From NCBI GenBank assembly GCA_011365055.1, contig RDOG01000003.1:248001-312000 (forward strand): a stretch of 64,000 nucleotides of DNA, read 5' to 3'. The first letter of the stretch is position 1, and each line of letters opens with the position of its first letter. Positions 39,447 through 47,090 of this stretch are shown here, piece by piece. The notes below the pieces were generated by a model that saw only the letters and a program-made list of their open reading frames with translations, was not told the origin of the DNA and made no database searches. The stretch is from Promethearchaeota archaeon. GTDB lineage: Archaea; Asgardarchaeota; Lokiarchaeia; Helarchaeales; RDOG01. The translations under genes and the position numbers were made by a program.

Positions 39447-39878
39447 TTAATGGGGAACTATTAATTTTAAGAATTCTTGAATTTTTTTGTATATTAAATC
39501 TCTTGTATTCCTAAACACTTTTAGTCGCTCTTCTTTAGTGCCAACGGCTTCTGCAGGATCGTTTAATCTCCAATGTATGTTTATTGTATTTCCTGGAAAT
39601 ATTGGACAAGATCTTTGAGCATTATCACACGTAGTAATCACGTAATCAATATTCTGATTCAAAAATTCTTTTATATGTTTTGGATATTGTCTTGAAATAT
39701 CAATTCCAATTTCTTTCATAACCTCAACCGCAAATGGATTTACTTCTGAAGCAGGTTCTATCCCGGCACTGAAAATCTCGAAATAATCTCCTCCGAAATA
39801 GCGTAATAATCCCTCTGCCATTTGGCTCCGACACGAATTTTCCGTACATAAAAATAAGACTTTTTTCTTTTTAATCAT
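39447..39878 (-). CDS. arsC: Arsenate reductase, thioredoxin-coupled type
   Basis: A 143-residue low-molecular-weight-phosphatase-fold arsenate reductase. The P-loop is CTENSCRS (C11-S18), and a CX6C pair follows at C84 and C91 in CDNAQRSC, as in the Staphylococcus pI258 enzyme. It reduces arsenate to arsenite using thioredoxin. The arsR gene lies about 100 bp upstream on the same strand and the ACR3 pump gene is divergent beyond it, giving a complete arsenate resistance module. Confidence 0.93.
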   Translation of the reverse strand: MIKKKKVLFLCTENSCRSQMAEGLLRYFGGDYFEIFSAGIEPASEVNPFAVEVMKEIGIDISRQYPKHIKEFLNQNIDYVITTCDNAQRSCPIFPGNTINIHWRLNDPAEAVGTKEERLKVFRNTRDLIYKKIQEFLKLIVPH

Positions 39879-39975
39879 CTTTTTATCATCATTTCCTAAC
39901 TAATTTCTAAGATTTTACCGAATTGATGACATGGTGTAAATTTTCGTAAATTAAAAAATAAAATAATTTCTTTAA

Positions 39976-40341
39976 CTAATAATTTGAATAAATAAAATTA
40001 ATTATGTTTTCTCCATCTTTTTCTAATTTATAATAGCTCCATCTGCCATCTTTTCGTGCTCGTATCAATTTATTTTCTTTTAATACGCTTAAATGGTACG
40101 ACATCGTTGATTGTTTTATACCCAACGCTTCATCTAATTCACAGACACATAACTCCCCTAATTCTTTTAATAAGACAAGAATCCTTAATCTGTTTATTTC
40201 TGCAAGGCTTTTAAGAATTTTATTGATTTTTTCAAATCTATTTTCTTTGAAATCACTTAAAACTTTATTTAACTTTAATTTCATATCTTTAGAAACGGGA
40301 GAACATGCATTACATCTCGTTTCTTTATTTATATCCTCCAA
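39976..40341 (-). CDS. arsR: ArsR-family arsenic-responsive repressor
   Basis: A 121-residue winged-helix repressor. The metalloid-binding motif ELCVCELD lies at about residues 67-74 at the start of the DNA-binding helix pair, and IKQSTMSYHLSVLKENKLI is the recognition helix. Two further cysteines near the N-terminus (RCNACS) may add ligands. It should repress its own operon and the divergent ACR3 gene until arsenite binds. The TTG start at 40341 is the only usual start before residue 20; GGAG lies 10 bases upstream. Confidence 0.92.
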   Translation of the reverse strand: MEDINKETRCNACSPVSKDMKLKLNKVLSDFKENRFEKINKILKSLAEINRLRILVLLKELGELCVCELDEALGIKQSTMSYHLSVLKENKLIRARKDGRWSYYKLEKDGENIINFIYSNY

Positions 40342-40373
40342 ACGTATTTCTACTCCAAGATTAATACTTTTTC

Positions 40374-40399
40374 AATATATTGATACGCATCAATATATT
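40374..40399. promoter_or_regulatory. ArsR operator, perfect 11-4-11 palindrome
   Basis: Arms AATATATTGAT (40374-40384) and ATCAATATATT (40389-40399) are exact reverse complements around ACGC. The inner ATTGAT/ATCAAT matches the type of site bound by ArsR proteins. It lies 33 bp upstream of arsR and 80 bp upstream of the divergent ACR3 gene. Confidence 0.75.
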
Positions 40400-40434
40400 T
40401 AAATACAAGGTTTAATTTTTCAACTATGGAACAT

Positions 40435-40450
40435 ATTGATGTTTATCGAT
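40435..40450. promoter_or_regulatory. Second, imperfect ArsR operator before ACR3
   Basis: ATTGAT (40435-40440) and ATCGAT (40445-40450) flank GTTT, one mismatch from the inner part of the upstream palindrome. Centres of the two sites are 56 bp apart. This copy is 30 bp before the ACR3 ATG and overlaps an AT-rich stretch that could be its TATA box, fitting direct repression. Confidence 0.45.
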
Positions 40451-40479
40451 TTATTAAATAATAATTTTTGTGAAGTTAA

Positions 40480-41538
40480 ATGACAGCTGAAATAGAAATG
40501 AAAGGAATCGAATCTGATTCTGGAGGAAAAAAAGGCGGTTTAAACTTCTTTGAAAAGTATTTATACATATGGATTGCCATTTGTATCGCCATTGGGATAC
40601 TTTTATCACAAACAGTTCCTTATATAAGTCAAGCAATTGATTCGTTACAAATTGGAGGAGTATCTATACCCATCGGTATTTGTTTATTTCTAATGATGTA
40701 TCCTGCTGTATTGAACCTTAAAACTTCAGAAATAAAAAAACTTAAAAATAAACCTTTACCGATCATTCTAACTTTAATTTCAAATTGGGCAGTAGCTCCT
40801 GTAATAGGTGCTATTTTAGCACGAATTTTTTTAACTGATACCCAACTTATAATAGCTGTTATTTTATTAGCTTCCTCTCCCTGCACTGCCATGGTATTAG
40901 TCTGGGGATACCTTGCTGAGGGTAATCAAGAACAGAATGTCATTACTACAAGTATCAATACAATTACTATCATTATCGGATATGCGGGAATGGTAACACT
41001 TCTGACAGGAATTCAAGGAATTTATATTAATTGGGTTGCACTTCTAGTTTCAGCAGGAGTTTTTATAGGTCTTCCAATAATTGTAGGATATATTACTAAG
41101 AAAATTATCATACAGAGAAAAGGAGAAGGATGGTTTCTAGATGTCTACAAACCAATCATTGGTAAAGTGGCTATCGTGGCATTATTAACTACATTAATAG
41201 TTTTATTTTCGTTAAATGGTAATACAATGATTAATAATCCCATGCAATTAGTCTTAGTTTCGATTCCACTGCTCTTAGGTTTCGTCATTGTCGTTGGATA
41301 TAATTTAATTGTAACTAGAGTTGCGAAATTAAAATATAAGGAAGCCGTCATTACGGTAATTATTGGCTCATCTTCACATTTTGAAATTGCCATCGCGACT
41401 GCTGTAACTTTATACGGTGTAGGTTCTCTTGCGGCATTAGGTACTACCATGGGATTATTCTGGGAAATCCCGATCATGTTGGGTCTTGTCTATTTGGGCA
41501 AATATTTGAGAAAAAAGAACTTCTGGGAATCAGATTAG
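40480..41538 (+). CDS. acr3: ACR3-type arsenite efflux permease
   Basis: A 352-residue membrane protein with about ten transmembrane helices. The essential cysteine is in LASSPCTAMVLVWGYLAEGN (fourth helix region), and the glutamate of the ninth/tenth-helix region is in GSSSHFEIAIATAVTLYG. It exports arsenite. The first 25 residues are charged and cytoplasmic (IEMKGIESDSGGKKG). The gene is divergent to arsR with two operator-like palindromes between them, so the pair is likely induced by arsenite. Confidence 0.93.
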   Translation: MTAEIEMKGIESDSGGKKGGLNFFEKYLYIWIAICIAIGILLSQTVPYISQAIDSLQIGGVSIPIGICLFLMMYPAVLNLKTSEIKKLKNKPLPIILTLISNWAVAPVIGAILARIFLTDTQLIIAVILLASSPCTAMVLVWGYLAEGNQEQNVITTSINTITIIIGYAGMVTLLTGIQGIYINWVALLVSAGVFIGLPIIVGYITKKIIIQRKGEGWFLDVYKPIIGKVAIVALLTTLIVLFSLNGNTMINNPMQLVLVSIPLLLGFVIVVGYNLIVTRVAKLKYKEAVITVIIGSSSHFEIAIATAVTLYGVGSLAALGTTMGLFWEIPIMLGLVYLGKYLRKKNFWESD

Positions 41539-41692
41539 TAAATAAGTTCTATTTTTTATTTTATTTTTTATCTTTAATCCTCAATATTGACAGTCAATAG
41601 ATTTTTTTTCTAGAAAAGCCATAAGAATTATTTGTTTTTTTTTAATTTTTAAATTTTTTAAATTTCATTAAATGGTTGGGGGTATAACGAAA

Positions 41693-43297
41693 ATGGAGTA
41701 TAAACCATTAAAATCACCCTTCAAAACTATATTAAGTGGATTAAAAGATTCTGTCGATAAGAATCCCGACAAAATCGCCATCACTTTTAGCTCAAGAAAT
41801 GAAGAATATACATATAAAGATCTATGTCAAAAAATTTTGAAATTTGCAAACGGTCTAAGAGATTTAGATATAAAAAAAGGCGATTTTATAGGTATTATTT
41901 TAGACAATTGTCCTGAATTCATAATAGGATTTTATGGATCACTCCTAATTGGTGCTATATCTTGTACTATGATAAAAATTCTTAGACCTGCTGAAATTGT
42001 AGATATTTCAAAAAAAGCGAAATTTCGAGCCCTTATTATTTCTGAAGATAAACAAGATTCTTTAGAACCCATCTTAAAAAGTACTCCTAGTCTTCAACAC
42101 GTGATTTCTGTTTCTGAGGAAGGAATTCCTAATACTTCTCGGTTTTGGGATATTGTTGACTTATCATCTTCTATACCAATAAAAGTAGATATTAAACCTA
42201 ATGATTGGGCAACAATTAATTTTACCAGTGGAACTACCGGACGACCAAAAGGAACTATACATACTCATCAAAATTATTTATATGCTGCTTTAGCACAAAA
42301 AGAAGCTGCAAAAATAGAATCTGGAGATAGTATAGTTCTTACTTTGCCAATGTATCATATTTTTGGATTAAGTATCGTTAATTCGTTCCTACTTTCTGGT
42401 GCTCATATAAATATGCTTCCTAAATTTTTAGTTCAAGATTGTCTTAAGAAACTCTGCGATAATAAAACAACAATGTTTGCAGCTGTTCCATCAATGTACA
42501 GTATTTTATGCGATTTACATAACATTAAGGATTTTATAGGCTCATTCAGTCCAAAAATAAAAACATTCATCTCTGGAGGTGCCCCATTATCTCTCAATTT
42601 AATCAGAAGGATGGAAAATACGTTTATTGATACCAATAATAGAAAAATTCCAATTTGTGAAGCTTTCGGTACAACTGAAGATACAGCATATGGAACAATA
42701 AATCCTTGGTATGGAAAAATTAAGCATGGATCAGTTGGAGTTCCAATGCCTGGTGGGAGAATATTATGTGTTGATGATGAAGGAAATCCTATTCCTCTTG
42801 GAGTACGCGGTGAAATTGTGGTACAAAATCCTGGAATAATGATGGGTTATTTCAAATTACCCAAAGAAACTCGTAAAGTCTTAAAGCGAGTAAAAGGCGA
42901 GAAAGGAATATGGCTTTATACGGGTGATATTGGAATAATCGATAAGGAAGGATATGTCTTCATAGTCGATAGGAAGAAAGATTTAATAATTGTTGGGGGC
43001 CAACCTGTAGTTCCTCGTGATGTAGAAGAAATTTTAATTAAGAAACCTGAAATTAGCGAAGTTGCAGTCATTGGACAACCTCATGCAAAAATGGGTGAGA
43101 CTGTTCGAGCATTAATTGTTTTAAAAAAAGGGTCAAAATTAACTGCTGATGCAATTAAGAAATGGGCTTCTGAACAAATGGCAGATTTTAAAGTTCCTAG
43201 GGCCATAGAATTTACAGATTATTTAAAGAAAAATATTTCTGGCCAAGTTTTGAAGAGTGAATATAGACCAAGTTTTGAACAGATTAGAGGCGATTAA
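41693..43297 (+). CDS. Acyl-CoA synthetase (AMP-forming, ANL superfamily)
   Basis: About 535 residues. The ATP loop FTSGTTGRPKGTIHTH (about 178-193), the motif EAFGTTED, the hinge YTGDIG-IIDKEGYVFIVDRKKDLI and the C-terminal catalytic lysine in KKNISGQVLK are all present. It activates a carboxylic acid as an adenylate and transfers it to CoA; medium- or long-chain fatty or aryl acids are possible. I prefer ATG 41693 because GGGGGT lies 9 bases upstream; ATG 41672 would add seven residues. A hairpin with a T-run ends the gene. Confidence 0.9.
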   Translation: MEYKPLKSPFKTILSGLKDSVDKNPDKIAITFSSRNEEYTYKDLCQKILKFANGLRDLDIKKGDFIGIILDNCPEFIIGFYGSLLIGAISCTMIKILRPAEIVDISKKAKFRALIISEDKQDSLEPILKSTPSLQHVISVSEEGIPNTSRFWDIVDLSSSIPIKVDIKPNDWATINFTSGTTGRPKGTIHTHQNYLYAALAQKEAAKIESGDSIVLTLPMYHIFGLSIVNSFLLSGAHINMLPKFLVQDCLKKLCDNKTTMFAAVPSMYSILCDLHNIKDFIGSFSPKIKTFISGGAPLSLNLIRRMENTFIDTNNRKIPICEAFGTTEDTAYGTINPWYGKIKHGSVGVPMPGGRILCVDDEGNPIPLGVRGEIVVQNPGIMMGYFKLPKETRKVLKRVKGEKGIWLYTGDIGIIDKEGYVFIVDRKKDLIIVGGQPVVPRDVEEILIKKPEISEVAVIGQPHAKMGETVRALIVLKKGSKLTADAIKKWASEQMADFKVPRAIEFTDYLKKNISGQVLKSEYRPSFEQIRGD

Positions 43298-43313
43298 TCC
43301 TCTATTTTTTTTT
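43285..43313 (+). terminator. Hairpin plus T-run at the end of the acyl-CoA synthetase gene
   Basis: TAGAGG (43285-43290) pairs with CCTCTA (43299-43304) around an 8-base loop that contains the stop codon, and nine T residues follow directly (43305-43313). Archaeal termination depends mainly on the T-run, so the hairpin may be incidental. Confidence 0.4.
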
Positions 43314-43412
43314 AATTGATAAAAGTAAAAAATATTTGTTTTTATCAAATTTAGCTAGTATTTTTAATAGATTTCATTAATAATTTATTTTAAAAAAAGA
43401 AATGAATGAAAT

Positions 43413-43688
43413 TCATTCTTTCCAAAGCTTAATGATATATGCTGTTAAGATTATAATTATTGGAAGTTCTATAACAAATTGTAGGATGATCCAATCGAAT
43501 AGGGTAAAATCTAGTGCACCAGCTATCTGACCTCCAAGAACACTTGCATATAACGGATCAGAAGGATTAGCATATGGATTATATATTTGAAAAATAAATA
43601 CCATCGTTCCTTCAATATAAGCGCTTACAGCAGCTACAAGAAAAGCTATCCATGGAATAATTTTAATTATTTTATTATCTTTATCCAT
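43413..43688 (-). CDS. Small membrane protein
   Basis: A 91-residue protein with two strongly hydrophobic segments (about residues 10-30 and 63-87) joined by a loop containing YNPYANPSDPLYAS. It follows the CruF-like membrane gene on the same strand with a 1-bp gap, and GGAGG lies 8 bases before its ATG inside that gene's end. It probably works with the upstream product, but I do not recognise a family. Confidence 0.65.
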   Translation of the reverse strand: MDKDNKIIKIIPWIAFLVAAVSAYIEGTMVFIFQIYNPYANPSDPLYASVLGGQIAGALDFTLFDWIILQFVIELPIIIILTAYIIKLWKE

Positions 43689-43689
43689 A

Positions 43690-44490
43690 TCATATTCCTC
43701 CTATAGTGAAATTTTGTCCCCATAAGCCTGGAATTAAGCTTAATATAACTGTTAATCCACCAACGAGAAGTATAGTTCCAATTTCCAAAGCAAATAAAGT
43801 TGGAATGTATGTCCCAACAGTTTTTTTTACTGACCATCCTCGAGTTTCCGGTAATTCGGTAAGTTTCTCCCAATATATTGCAAAACAAGCAATTAATACA
43901 AACCAACCTAGAAAATTACTTAGTGGAATGGATAAAATCGCCAACGCTTCACCTGGGCCATTTAACCAGTACCATTTTTGTAACCTAGTAAATACAGGAT
44001 CGATGAGTAAATCTAACATCATCGCCAATAAACCTGTAAGAATGGCTTTAATTAATAACCATTTAGTTCCTTCTCGTTCATTTAACAAGTAATGAATGAT
44101 TTCAAAAGCTGAATAAGCAAAAACGAACCACATGCAACATACCATTATCGGAACTGCCATGAACCAGAAAAGATACATGTTATAATTAAAAAAATAAGTA
44201 CCGCCTATATGACCGCTTGTTTGAACAATAGGTAATGTTCCTAAATAAATCATTGCATTTTCTTCAAGACCTGTATAGAGAAAAGATCCAAAGAAAAACA
44301 GTAAAATTTTCCAAGCACCATATTTTTTGACCCCATGATAAATCAATAACACAGTTAAAATATAGGTAATTACTTCTGCAATTATTACGCTAGGATTTGT
44401 GACTGCACTAAAAAAATGATCTCCTTTGAAAAATCCAAAAAACAGCGTTAAAAAATCACTTGGATAGGTTGCCATTATAAACTTCCCCAT
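43690..44490 (-). CDS. CruF/DUF422-like membrane protein (carotenoid hydratase family)
   Basis: A 266-residue protein with about seven transmembrane helices. The segment near residues 160-200, MLDLLIDPVFTRL, then KWYWLNGPG and IPLSNFLGWF, matches the core of the DUF422 family, which includes C50 carotenoid 1,2-hydratases (CruF, bisanhydrobacterioruberin hydratase). The conserved aspartate-proline and the tryptophans are present. No phytoene synthase or desaturase genes are visible here, so the substrate is unclear. A second ATG at 44475 with GGGGAAG upstream could be the real start. The small membrane gene downstream is coupled. Confidence 0.7.
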   Translation of the reverse strand: MGKFIMATYPSDFLTLFFGFFKGDHFFSAVTNPSVIIAEVITYILTVLLIYHGVKKYGAWKILLFFFGSFLYTGLEENAMIYLGTLPIVQTSGHIGGTYFFNYNMYLFWFMAVPIMVCCMWFVFAYSAFEIIHYLLNEREGTKWLLIKAILTGLLAMMLDLLIDPVFTRLQKWYWLNGPGEALAILSIPLSNFLGWFVLIACFAIYWEKLTELPETRGWSVKKTVGTYIPTLFALEIGTILLVGGLTVILSLIPGLWGQNFTIGGI

Positions 44491-44586
44491 GAAAATATTA
44501 AGATTTAAATTATTGATATTGGTTCTTTATTTAATTTCCTTAATAATAATTTTTTAGCTATATGAAAAATTTCCGAGTTAATTAAC

Positions 44587-46500
44587 ATGAGAATATTGAC
44601 AATTCATAGTGATTATTTAGAAGTCGAACCGAAGAAAAAAGCAATAAAAACAGCTGAAGATTCATCAAAAGAGATAATTAAAACCGATGATTGTTTAGTA
44701 TGCTTTATTTCAGTGGAAAAAAATGATGAAGTAAATATCAATCTTGCTGCTGAAAAATTAGTAGATAATATTATTGAATGGTCCAACCAATTAAATGAAA
44801 AGAATATAGTTCTATATCCTTATGCTCATTTAAGCTCAGAATTGGCATCGCCAAAATTTGCTATTCCTATATTAAAAAATGCTGAAAAAATTCTAAAAGA
44901 GAAGGGTTATTCGGTAACTCGAACTCCTTTTGGATGGTATAAAGCATTTAAAATTTCATGTAAGGGGCATCCGCTAGCAGAATCTGCACGTACTGTTAGT
45001 ATTTCAATAGAAGATAAAAAGAAAATAGAAACTAAAGCTGATGAGGTCTCAGAGGCATTAAAGAAAGAAGATGAATTAACTTCAAGTTGGTTTGTCTTAA
45101 CACCTGATGGAAAAGAATATCCCGTGGAAATAGTGGATGGTAATATCAAAGGATATGATGTGAAAAAGAAAAAGAACTTAGGAAAGCTTATTGGTTATGA
45201 AATGAAAAAGGATAGAAAAGTTGACATAGAACCACCTCATGTTGAGTTAATGAAGAAATTAGAAATAGCGAACTATGAACCTGCTTCAGATCCCGGGAAT
45301 TTGCGATATTTGCCAAAGGGAAATTTTATTAAAAGTCAAATTTGCGATTATACTACCGAAATGACATCAAATTATGGTGCTATGATGGTAGAAACCCCAA
45401 TCATGTATGATTTAAATCACCCAACTTTGCATTCTTATCTGAACCGATTTCCTGCAAGACAATATCTCGTAAAAACACCAAATAAGGATTGTTTCTTGCG
45501 GTTTGCTGCATGCTTTGGACAGTTCCTGATTGCTAAAGATGTATATCTTACTCATAAACATCTACCTTTAAGATTATATGAATTAACAAAATATAGTTTT
45601 CGAGTTGAAAAACGGGGCGAATTAACTGGATTGCGCAGGTTACGGTGCTTTACGATGCCTGATTGTCATGCAATGTGCAAAGATCTTGATCAAGTGAAAT
45701 CTGAAATGTTCAAACGCTTTGATTTAGCTAAAAATACTTTAGAAGGGTGCGGTTTGGGTCTTGAAAATTTTGAATTTGCCCTAAGAGTTGTCAAGGATTT
45801 TTACGAAGATAATAAAGAATTTATCATGGCATTTGTGAAAATGATAGGAAAGCCAATTTTAGTAGAGATGTGGAACCAGCGGTTTTTTTATTTCATTTTT
45901 AAGTATGAATGGAACTTCATTGATGCATTGGGTAAGGCTTCTACGCTAGCAACAGATCAAATTGACGTTGAGAACGCAGAACGATATGGTATTACTTTTA
46001 TGGATGAAAATGATGAAAAGAAACATCCTTATATCATGCACTTGTCTCCAACTGGTGCTATTGAAAGGGTTGTTTATGCTTTATTAGAACGAGAGCATAT
46101 ACAAAAAGAAAAAGGCATTAAACCACAATTATCAACATGGCTTTCTCCTACCATTTTGAGAATTCTACCAATAAAAGAAAATCACGTTGAATTTGCAATT
46201 AAAATAATGGAAAGCATGGAAAAAGAAGGAATTCGTGTGGATGTTGATGATAGAACATATACTATTGGAAAAAAAATTAGGGAGGCGGAGTCCGAATGGA
46301 TTCCATATATCATTGTGATTGGTGATAATGAAGTAGAAAATGGTGGAAAGTCATTTAATGTGAGAATTCGAGGGGAAAAAGTACAAAAAGAACTTTCTCC
46401 ACAAGAATTAATTAATAAAATTAAATCTGAAATAACAGGAAAACCAAATAAAGGAATTCCTTTACCGAAATTATTATCAAAACGACCAAATTTTATTTAA
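44587..46500 (+). CDS. thrS: Threonyl-tRNA synthetase, archaeal type
   Basis: A 637-residue class II synthetase. Residues 1-145 form the archaeal D-aminoacyl-tRNA-deacylase-like editing domain (start MRILTIHSDYLEVEPKKK, with YPYAHLSSEL). Residues of about 235-520 are the catalytic core with motif 2 in YSFRVEKRGELTGLRRLR, the zinc-ligand region around MPDCHAMC, and motif 3 in GAIERVVYALLE. The last 110 residues are the anticodon-binding domain. The editing domain type argues for an archaeal, not bacterial, genome. A flavodoxin gene follows at once. Confidence 0.95.
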   Translation: MRILTIHSDYLEVEPKKKAIKTAEDSSKEIIKTDDCLVCFISVEKNDEVNINLAAEKLVDNIIEWSNQLNEKNIVLYPYAHLSSELASPKFAIPILKNAEKILKEKGYSVTRTPFGWYKAFKISCKGHPLAESARTVSISIEDKKKIETKADEVSEALKKEDELTSSWFVLTPDGKEYPVEIVDGNIKGYDVKKKKNLGKLIGYEMKKDRKVDIEPPHVELMKKLEIANYEPASDPGNLRYLPKGNFIKSQICDYTTEMTSNYGAMMVETPIMYDLNHPTLHSYLNRFPARQYLVKTPNKDCFLRFAACFGQFLIAKDVYLTHKHLPLRLYELTKYSFRVEKRGELTGLRRLRCFTMPDCHAMCKDLDQVKSEMFKRFDLAKNTLEGCGLGLENFEFALRVVKDFYEDNKEFIMAFVKMIGKPILVEMWNQRFFYFIFKYEWNFIDALGKASTLATDQIDVENAERYGITFMDENDEKKHPYIMHLSPTGAIERVVYALLEREHIQKEKGIKPQLSTWLSPTILRILPIKENHVEFAIKIMESMEKEGIRVDVDDRTYTIGKKIREAESEWIPYIIVIGDNEVENGGKSFNVRIRGEKVQKELSPQELINKIKSEITGKPNKGIPLPKLLSKRPNFI

Positions 46501-46515
46501 CATGGGTGATTTCTT

Positions 46516-47088
46516 ATACCAGAAAAAAAAGTATTGATTGCTTTTGCTACTCGATATGGAGGTACCGCATTAATTTCACAAGAATTAGCAAAAGAATTTG
46601 AAAAAATTGGAATAATAACAACGGTATATGATTTAAAAAGTGACAAATCTAAAAACTGGCTCTCAATTGATGAATTTGATGGTATAATTGTTGGTTCTAG
46701 CATCAAGATTGGTCGCTGGATGAAGGAACCACAAAAGTTCTTGAAAAAAAATAAACAATTACTAGCAAAGAAAGATAAAATTCTTGGTATTTTTGTAAGC
46801 TGTGGTACAGCATTAGAAAATTATAATGAAGCGGTTGAAAAATATTTAGTCAATTTCAAGGAAAAAAATGGCATTCCTGCTGATCTTTATGATACATTTG
46901 GTGTTATTGTTGACCTAACTGATCCCTCTAATCCCGGTAAATTTGCAAGACCCTTGTTAATTGAGATTCTAAAAGATCATGCTGCATCATTCGGGCTTGA
47001 AATCAATGAAAATGGAAGATCTGATCTGATTAATTTAGAAAGGCTTCAAACATTCGTAAAAACCTTCGCAAATTTAATAAAAAAGTAG
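46516..47088 (+). CDS. Flavodoxin-domain protein (HemG-like), apparent AUA start
   Basis: A protein of about 190 residues with a flavodoxin fold: VLIAFATRYGGT is the first strand and FMN phosphate loop, GIIVGSSIKIGRW the third strand region, and IFVSCGTALENY a later loop. It resembles the flavodoxin-like protoporphyrinogen oxidase HemG, so electron transfer or a haem-related role is possible. The first ATG, GTG or TTG in frame is TTG 46534, which would cut off the beginning of the first strand. An ATA at 46516 sits 5 bases after GGGTGAT and restores it, and an in-frame stop at 46507 excludes longer forms. Confidence 0.8.
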   Translation: MPEKKVLIAFATRYGGTALISQELAKEFEKIGIITTVYDLKSDKSKNWLSIDEFDGIIVGSSIKIGRWMKEPQKFLKKNKQLLAKKDKILGIFVSCGTALENYNEAVEKYLVNFKEKNGIPADLYDTFGVIVDLTDPSNPGKFARPLLIEILKDHAASFGLEINENGRSDLINLERLQTFVKTFANLIKK

Positions 47089-47090
47089 TT

